Below, in pieces: positions 40,367 through 44,197 of a stretch of 44,197 nucleotides of DNA. The stretch's first letter is position 1; every line of letters begins with the position of its first letter. Source of the stretch: Candidatus Melainabacteria bacterium. Lineage in GTDB: Bacteria > Cyanobacteriota > Vampirovibrionia > 2-02-FULL-35-15. The position numbers and the translations under genes are program-made. The stretch covers positions 1-44,197 of the forward strand of contig JACQBQ010000049.1 of the NCBI GenBank assembly GCA_016201905.1, written 5' to 3'. The notes under the pieces were generated by a model that worked only from the letters and a program-made list of their open reading frames with translations, did not search any database and had not been told where the DNA came from.

Positions 40367-42300
40367 TGTCTTTTACCGCTCATGATGATTTCACTATTTA
40401 CTTTTTGCTCTTTCGATTTATAAAACGTATTTTGTAGCCATGATTCTAAGGTAAGCAGGTTCCATAAGCTTGTGCTGATATTAGCTCTATTTAACTGATT
40501 AACATTTCTTTGACAGTAGTTATCATATTCAGCGCGTGCAATTTTACTGCTTATAAATCCAAGATCTTCTAAAGCAGGAGAGCTTAACAAATTATTTACT
40601 TTTTCTGGATGCTTGATTATTAATTCCTTATTCATGATAAAAGTATAGCCTGATTTAACTCTTCTATTTAAAATTGTTTTTGGGAATTCTGAATTGAGTG
40701 CTTTGCGTAAAATTCCTTTTGGTTTTCCACTGTAAGCCATTATGCTTCCTGGAAAGCTAAAAACCAGCTCTACCAGCCTTCTGTCATAAAATGGCATTCT
40801 AAGTTCTATAGAGCCAAAGTTTAATGCAATCCTCGAACATTCTTCAATAACTCTTTTGTAATATCCATGATGTATTGAGGAATATAATGTTTTGCGAAGA
40901 TCGTTTCGAATGTTTTTACCTTTTAGATACCATGGACTTGTTCTGTAATCATCAAACACTTCCTTTAAATGTTTCTTTTGTATCCAAGTATATTCTTTGG
41001 AGAATTCATGAAAATTATAGAACTCTTTTAAGTCTCTAGGGATAAATTTTGCAAGTATGCGCCTGGTGAAATAATTTAAAATGTTAAAATATTTTATTTC
41101 ATGAAACTTGGCAAAATTATTTATGTGATTTAGTGCTTCAATTGGATGACCACTGAACATTAATTCAAAAGCTAAGCTAGAAGATGAATCCATAAATTCA
41201 TCTCCACCATGACCAGAAAGTAAAACTTTTATTCCATTCTTAGAAGCTTTTTGTACTAAATCCTGAAATATATAAAATTGAGGAGTAATGAGTGGCAAAC
41301 CATAGCTGGGAATTAATTCTGAAAATTGCCAAAGCGGGAGAGTCAGCCTTGGAGAAATAAAATCAATTTTACTTCCCCATCTTTTTTGTATTGAAAGTAC
41401 ATATTCTTCTTCGTTAAATGATTCTTTAGGAAAGACTGCAGAGTATGCAGAAACACTTTGAGTGATTTTATTCTTATTTCTCAAATCCTCAATCGTGCAT
41501 AGTATTGAAGAAGAATCTAACCCACCGCTTAGTAATACACCAGCATTACTATTAGTCCTTAGTCTGTCTTTTATGGATTTTTTAAATACATCTAGAAAAA
41601 GTTCTTCATATTCATCAATATTTTTTAACTCAAGCAAATAATCAGGCTTAACATCCCAATATTGACGATACTTTAAAGAATTTTCACTAACAGTTAACGT
41701 ATGGGCTGGGCGAAGACGGAACAGATTTTTAAACTCAGTAATTTCAGAATCTCTAAAGTTACCTGTCAAATAATTAAACAGAGCCTCTCTGTTTAGCTGC
41801 TTATTAACAAAAATTAAAGTAAAAATGGCTTCTGGATCTGAAGCAAATGCTAAAAAATCACCTCCTTTGTAATAATAAAATGGTCTAACTCCAAGCGCGT
41901 CCCGAGCACAAAAAAGTTTTTGATTGCTTTTATCCCAGATAACAAAAGCAAAATCACCGACTAGATTTTGAACACAATTTTCTCCCCACTTTTCATAAGT
42001 ATTGAGGATGAGTTCACTGTCAGATATTGATGGACTTAACTTAAGTGTAGCTAAAAGCTCACTGCGATTATCAATCCTTGCATCAGCAGTAAGCACAAGA
42101 TTATTTTTTAATAGTGGGAGCTTTTCACTTACAGACTCAGTTGTTGTGCGCAGTAAGCAATTACCCAAGCCAATCGGTCCTTCATTCCATAGACCTGAAT
42201 AATCTGGACCTTGGTGGCTAGATATTTCTAGCATTCTTTGAAGCGATGTAAGCTCAACAGGAATCTTATTGTAAAAATAAACACCAAAAATTGCAGTCAT
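40363..42300 (-). CDS. Asparagine-synthetase-like lasso cyclase (LasC), first copy
   Basis: A full-length paralogue of the next gene (645 aa). The PP-loop is SGGLDSS (258-264) and SGHGGDE is intact. Residue 2 is Thr (MTAIFGVYF), so again no Cys2. The two share long stretches (IGLGNCLLRTT, ADARIDNR, VGDFAFxIWDxxNQKLFCARD) but diverge in the C-terminal third. Two cyclases in one cluster suggest either a heteromer or two substrates or steps. It begins 10 bases after B2. Confidence 0.82.
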   Translation of the reverse strand: MTAIFGVYFYNKIPVELTSLQRMLEISSHQGPDYSGLWNEGPIGLGNCLLRTTTESVSEKLPLLKNNLVLTADARIDNRSELLATLKLSPSISDSELILNTYEKWGENCVQNLVGDFAFVIWDKSNQKLFCARDALGVRPFYYYKGGDFLAFASDPEAIFTLIFVNKQLNREALFNYLTGNFRDSEITEFKNLFRLRPAHTLTVSENSLKYRQYWDVKPDYLLELKNIDEYEELFLDVFKKSIKDRLRTNSNAGVLLSGGLDSSSILCTIEDLRNKNKITQSVSAYSAVFPKESFNEEEYVLSIQKRWGSKIDFISPRLTLPLWQFSELIPSYGLPLITPQFYIFQDLVQKASKNGIKVLLSGHGGDEFMDSSSSLAFELMFSGHPIEALNHINNFAKFHEIKYFNILNYFTRRILAKFIPRDLKEFYNFHEFSKEYTWIQKKHLKEVFDDYRTSPWYLKGKNIRNDLRKTLYSSIHHGYYKRVIEECSRIALNFGSIELRMPFYDRRLVELVFSFPGSIMAYSGKPKGILRKALNSEFPKTILNRRVKSGYTFIMNKELIIKHPEKVNNLLSSPALEDLGFISSKIARAEYDNYCQRNVNQLNRANISTSLWNLLTLESWLQNTFYKSKEQKVNSEIIMSGKRQ

Positions 42301-42310
42301 TTGTTAATCT

Positions 42311-42748
42311 TTAATTTATTTCTAAGAGAGGTTTGTAATGTTCAGCTTCATGTTCACCCAGGATAACTTTACCATTACTTTCTAGCCAGGCATGGGCTTG
42401 CAGATTGTTTTTATTTTCAGTGTTCTTGGCTACACCAATGCAAAGATTAGACTCATAGCCATAGTGTGCAAGCAAAATTTGTCCTGTTATTGATTTTATA
42501 AGACAAGTCTTGGTCCCAGGTATAAAATTGCAAGCTACTTCTATAGCCCAGATTATGCGATTTTTAATTGGCGGGTTAACCTTATTAAATTTCTTGGTTT
42601 TTTTAATAATATGATTTATGTAGCTTGAGATAATTTTTATCGGAAATATAAACAATATGATTCTAATAATGAAAACCAGGATAACTGCTTTAATTAATAA
42701 AAATTTTTCGCTTAGTGGAAGAATAAGAAATTTACTTAAGAGTTTCAT
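42311..42748 (-). CDS. Transglutaminase-like leader peptidase B2 (LasB2)
   Basis: A 145-residue protein of the Transglut_core3 family that removes the leader from the lasso precursor with B1. The catalytic Cys is C82 (GTKTCLIKS) and the His is H119 (LQAHAWLES). In McjB-type enzymes an Asp follows 12 residues after the His; here that position is Gly with Glu next (GE, 131-132). A hydrophobic stretch (about residues 18-38) could be a membrane anchor. I use ATG 42748. The upstream TTG at 42769 would overlap B1 by 38 bases. Confidence 0.82.
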   Translation of the reverse strand: MKLLSKFLILPLSEKFLLIKAVILVFIIRIILFIFPIKIISSYINHIIKKTKKFNKVNPPIKNRIIWAIEVACNFIPGTKTCLIKSITGQILLAHYGYESNLCIGVAKNTENKNNLQAHAWLESNGKVILGEHEAEHYKPLLEIN

Positions 42749-43031
42749 TTTTAATTTCAATAAGTCCAATTGTTTTTAAATCATTTAAAAGTGCAATGAG
42801 ATCGTTTTTGCAATGGTCAGGCTCAACATCATAATTCTCTAAGATAGAATCACGGATTTCTTTTACTGTTTTTGACTTTTGAATAAGCTCCCAAACTGAT
42901 GCTCCAATTGCATCAAGTCCATAATATATACCATCTTTAAAATTAAGAATCACTGCTTCTCCTGCTAAATCACAGGAGACTTGCTCTTTAGAAGGCATAA
43001 AAATTGATCGTTCAGATATTGTAGATTTCAT
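42732..43031 (-). CDS. PqqD-like RiPP recognition protein B1 (LasB1)
   Basis: A 99-residue protein with the PqqD/RRE fold, two beta strands then helices (EAVILNFKDGIYYGLDAIGASVWELI, then TVKEIRDSILENYDVEPDHC, then LLNDLKTIGLIEI). It binds the leader peptide and hands it to B2. The first gene of the cluster, with a strong GGGAGGG site (43035-43041) just before ATG 43031. It overlaps B2. Its fold repeats in the tails of both oxygenases, so the cluster has three leader-binding domains. Confidence 0.88.
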   Translation of the reverse strand: MKSTISERSIFMPSKEQVSCDLAGEAVILNFKDGIYYGLDAIGASVWELIQKSKTVKEIRDSILENYDVEPDHCKNDLIALLNDLKTIGLIEIKNETLK

Positions 43032-43034
43032 GTA

Positions 43035-43089
43035 CCCTCCCTTAATGTTTGATTCTTTTAATGAGAAAACTGATTGTAGAAATATTATA
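43035..43089 (-). promoter_or_regulatory. Leader of the lasso operon: Shine-Dalgarno and possible -10
   Basis: GGGAGGG (43035-43041, minus strand) is an excellent ribosome binding site for B1. TATAAT (43084-43089) could be a -10 box about 50 bases ahead of the start codon. I find no convincing -35 at the right distance. The remaining gap 43090-43201 is AT-rich with nothing further I recognise. Confidence 0.4.
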
Positions 43090-43201
43090 ACCTAAGTAAT
43101 TTGTTTAGCTACTTTATTATATAAAATAAGCTTTTATGTATTAGATACTGGGTGTAGCAATACCTGAGCTTTAGTGATGAAATCTTAGGTAATATCATTG
43201 A

Positions 43202-44083
43202 TTATGAAGATATTTTCTTGAGGAGCTGATCATAGATTTCTTTTTGATTTGTTTTTATGGATAATTCAAGAGCTCCAGCTATATCTCCTCTCTTTATTAA
43301 ATTTTGAATTTCATTGACTGCTTCTTCGTTGCTTATTTGTAAAGTCTCTAATTTTTCTTTTTGTATGCCTTTACTGATTTTTAAATCTTTATCTAGTATA
43401 AAAGGAATTACATTGCCATTTGTTAAAAATACTTCTGGTTGCTTCCTGAATAATTTTTCTACGAAAGGCAAACCAACTCCATTTAACCCTCCCCAGATAA
43501 AATCAGATATTCCGTTTTGTCTTGCTGAGAGTAACCCATTAACAAGAAAGCTTATTCCAAGGCTTGAGCCAAGAGTTATTGGACTTGTAGCTAGAGATAA
43601 ATTTGTAATAGTTTTGGCAAGCCTTAAGGAACTTGAGTCTGCATGAGGAGGATTTATACTAGTAAATTCTGGAGATGTAGCAGAAAAATATACTTCTTGC
43701 CCATCGTCTAAAATTAATTTATTGGTTGAAAGTTGAATGGAACCATATTTGGAAAACCTTTTACCTGATGTGTTTACCGATGTAGTTGCTGTCGCATTAA
43801 TATTTAAGTTTTCATTAGTAGGAATTCTAAGGCTAATTGGATCGTTTTCTTGGGTTTGTTTTGTAGAAACATCATTTAGTAAAATCAGATCTAAACTTGT
43901 CCCTTTTTTTAGTACATGAAAATCTTCTAATGAATCAGGGTTAACTTTGTAAATATTTAATGGAAACAATTGATCACAATATGTTTCAGGATTAGCCTTT
44001 GTACCGGAAAAGTTTATTGCAAGAGCACCAATAAAGAGTAATATTGGGATTCCCATTCTAGATTTTCCAATGAGGTTAATCAT
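43202..44083 (-). CDS. Hypothetical secreted or membrane-anchored protein
   Basis: From ATG 44083 it has a signal-like start (MINLIGKSRMGIPILLFIGALAINFSG). The frame continues upstream towards the window edge, so the true start is uncertain. The middle contains an Asn/Thr/Ser-rich beta-like segment and a hydrophobic region with Gly (SLGISFLVNGLL, GGLNGVGLPFVEKLF). The end is a charged helical tail (EEAVNEIQNLIKRGDIAGALELS). No domain recognised. It lies 170 bases upstream of the lasso operon on the same strand, and no functional link is seen. Confidence 0.5.
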   Translation of the reverse strand: MINLIGKSRMGIPILLFIGALAINFSGTKANPETYCDQLFPLNIYKVNPDSLEDFHVLKKGTSLDLILLNDVSTKQTQENDPISLRIPTNENLNINATATTSVNTSGKRFSKYGSIQLSTNKLILDDGQEVYFSATSPEFTSINPPHADSSSLRLAKTITNLSLATSPITLGSSLGISFLVNGLLSARQNGISDFIWGGLNGVGLPFVEKLFRKQPEVFLTNGNVIPFILDKDLKISKGIQKEKLETLQISNEEAVNEIQNLIKRGDIAGALELSIKTNQKEIYDQLLKKISS

Positions 44084-44197
44084 TATTATTAATATTGCGT
44101 TCCAGCTTGTTGTTGCCAAAGATGATGAAAGGGGAATTGCTACCGGCTTGTTGAGAGCCAGGTAAGCTACTTTTATTTGCCCTAACAACTCTGTTAA

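Noticed and set aside
38450-42300. Ordinary asparagine synthetases for amino acid supply
   Set aside because: Both lack Cys2 and sit between a B2 peptidase and a lasso precursor, so a cyclase role fits better.
1-44197. CRISPR arrays, tRNA or rRNA genes, IS elements
   Set aside because: No regularly spaced repeats, no tRNA-like cloverleaf or rRNA segments and no transposase seen; not confirmed by a search tool.

Overview
The window is an AT-rich stretch of a Gram-negative-type chromosome. LpxB (lipid A) and NagZ indicate an LPS-bearing outer membrane, and there is a flagellar-type export apparatus. The cobT is the TIGR00303 type, which I associate with cyanobacteria and archaea. No photosynthesis genes are present. 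A non-photosynthetic relative of Cyanobacteria (Melainabacteria/Vampirovibrionia-like) would fit, but that placement is inference only.

Layout. 1-7.4 kb: lpxB divergent from rarA, an unknown gene, a DEDDh exonuclease with a C-terminal helix-turn-helix, then deoC and gyrA on the minus strand. 7.4-10 kb: an HTH/zinc-ribbon regulator, structured intergenic elements, three tiny membrane-protein genes and surE, plus a decayed copy of the surE 3' end. 10-17.4 kb: a CDF metal transporter, hisD, cobS/cobT, a stand-alone GlmU-type acetyltransferase, a CheD-like protein, and carA with a frameshift in an A9 tract. Palindromic intergenic repeats occur here, and one of them encodes the C-terminus of HisD. 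17.4-21.2 kb: fliJ, fliK-like and flgG-like genes, then nagZ. 21.3-26.6 kb: pdxJ divergent from tyrA, then a minus-strand operon of two SPFH/prohibitin-like genes with hisZ and the short-form hisG. 26.7-30.6 kb: a dual-SpoA FliM/FliN (SctQ-like) protein followed by fliO, fliP, fliQ and fliR. 30.6-32.2 kb: an Rrf2 regulator and a cysteine desulfurase.

The most interesting region is 32.2-43.0 kb, a minus-strand gene cluster with the hallmarks of lasso-peptide (RiPP) biosynthesis. In transcription order it holds a PqqD-like recognition protein (B1), a transglutaminase-like leader peptidase (B2), two asparagine-synthetase-like cyclases (C) without the glutaminase Cys2, and a short precursor gene (A, 55 aa, at 38189-38356). 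These are followed by an HPr-kinase-like protein, two tandem 2OG-Fe(II) oxygenases each carrying a C-terminal PqqD-like domain, a DUF-type nucleotidyltransferase and an ABC exporter. B1 and B2 should bind and remove the leader and the cyclases should close a macrolactam. The kinase, oxygenases and perhaps the nucleotidyltransferase are candidate tailoring enzymes, and the ABC protein would export the product. The precursor has the conserved Y-x2-P...G...LT leader pattern, but its acidic residues do not sit at the canonical ring positions. The product may therefore be unusual.

No tRNA, rRNA, CRISPR array or insertion-sequence transposase was recognised. All searches and foldings are by eye.
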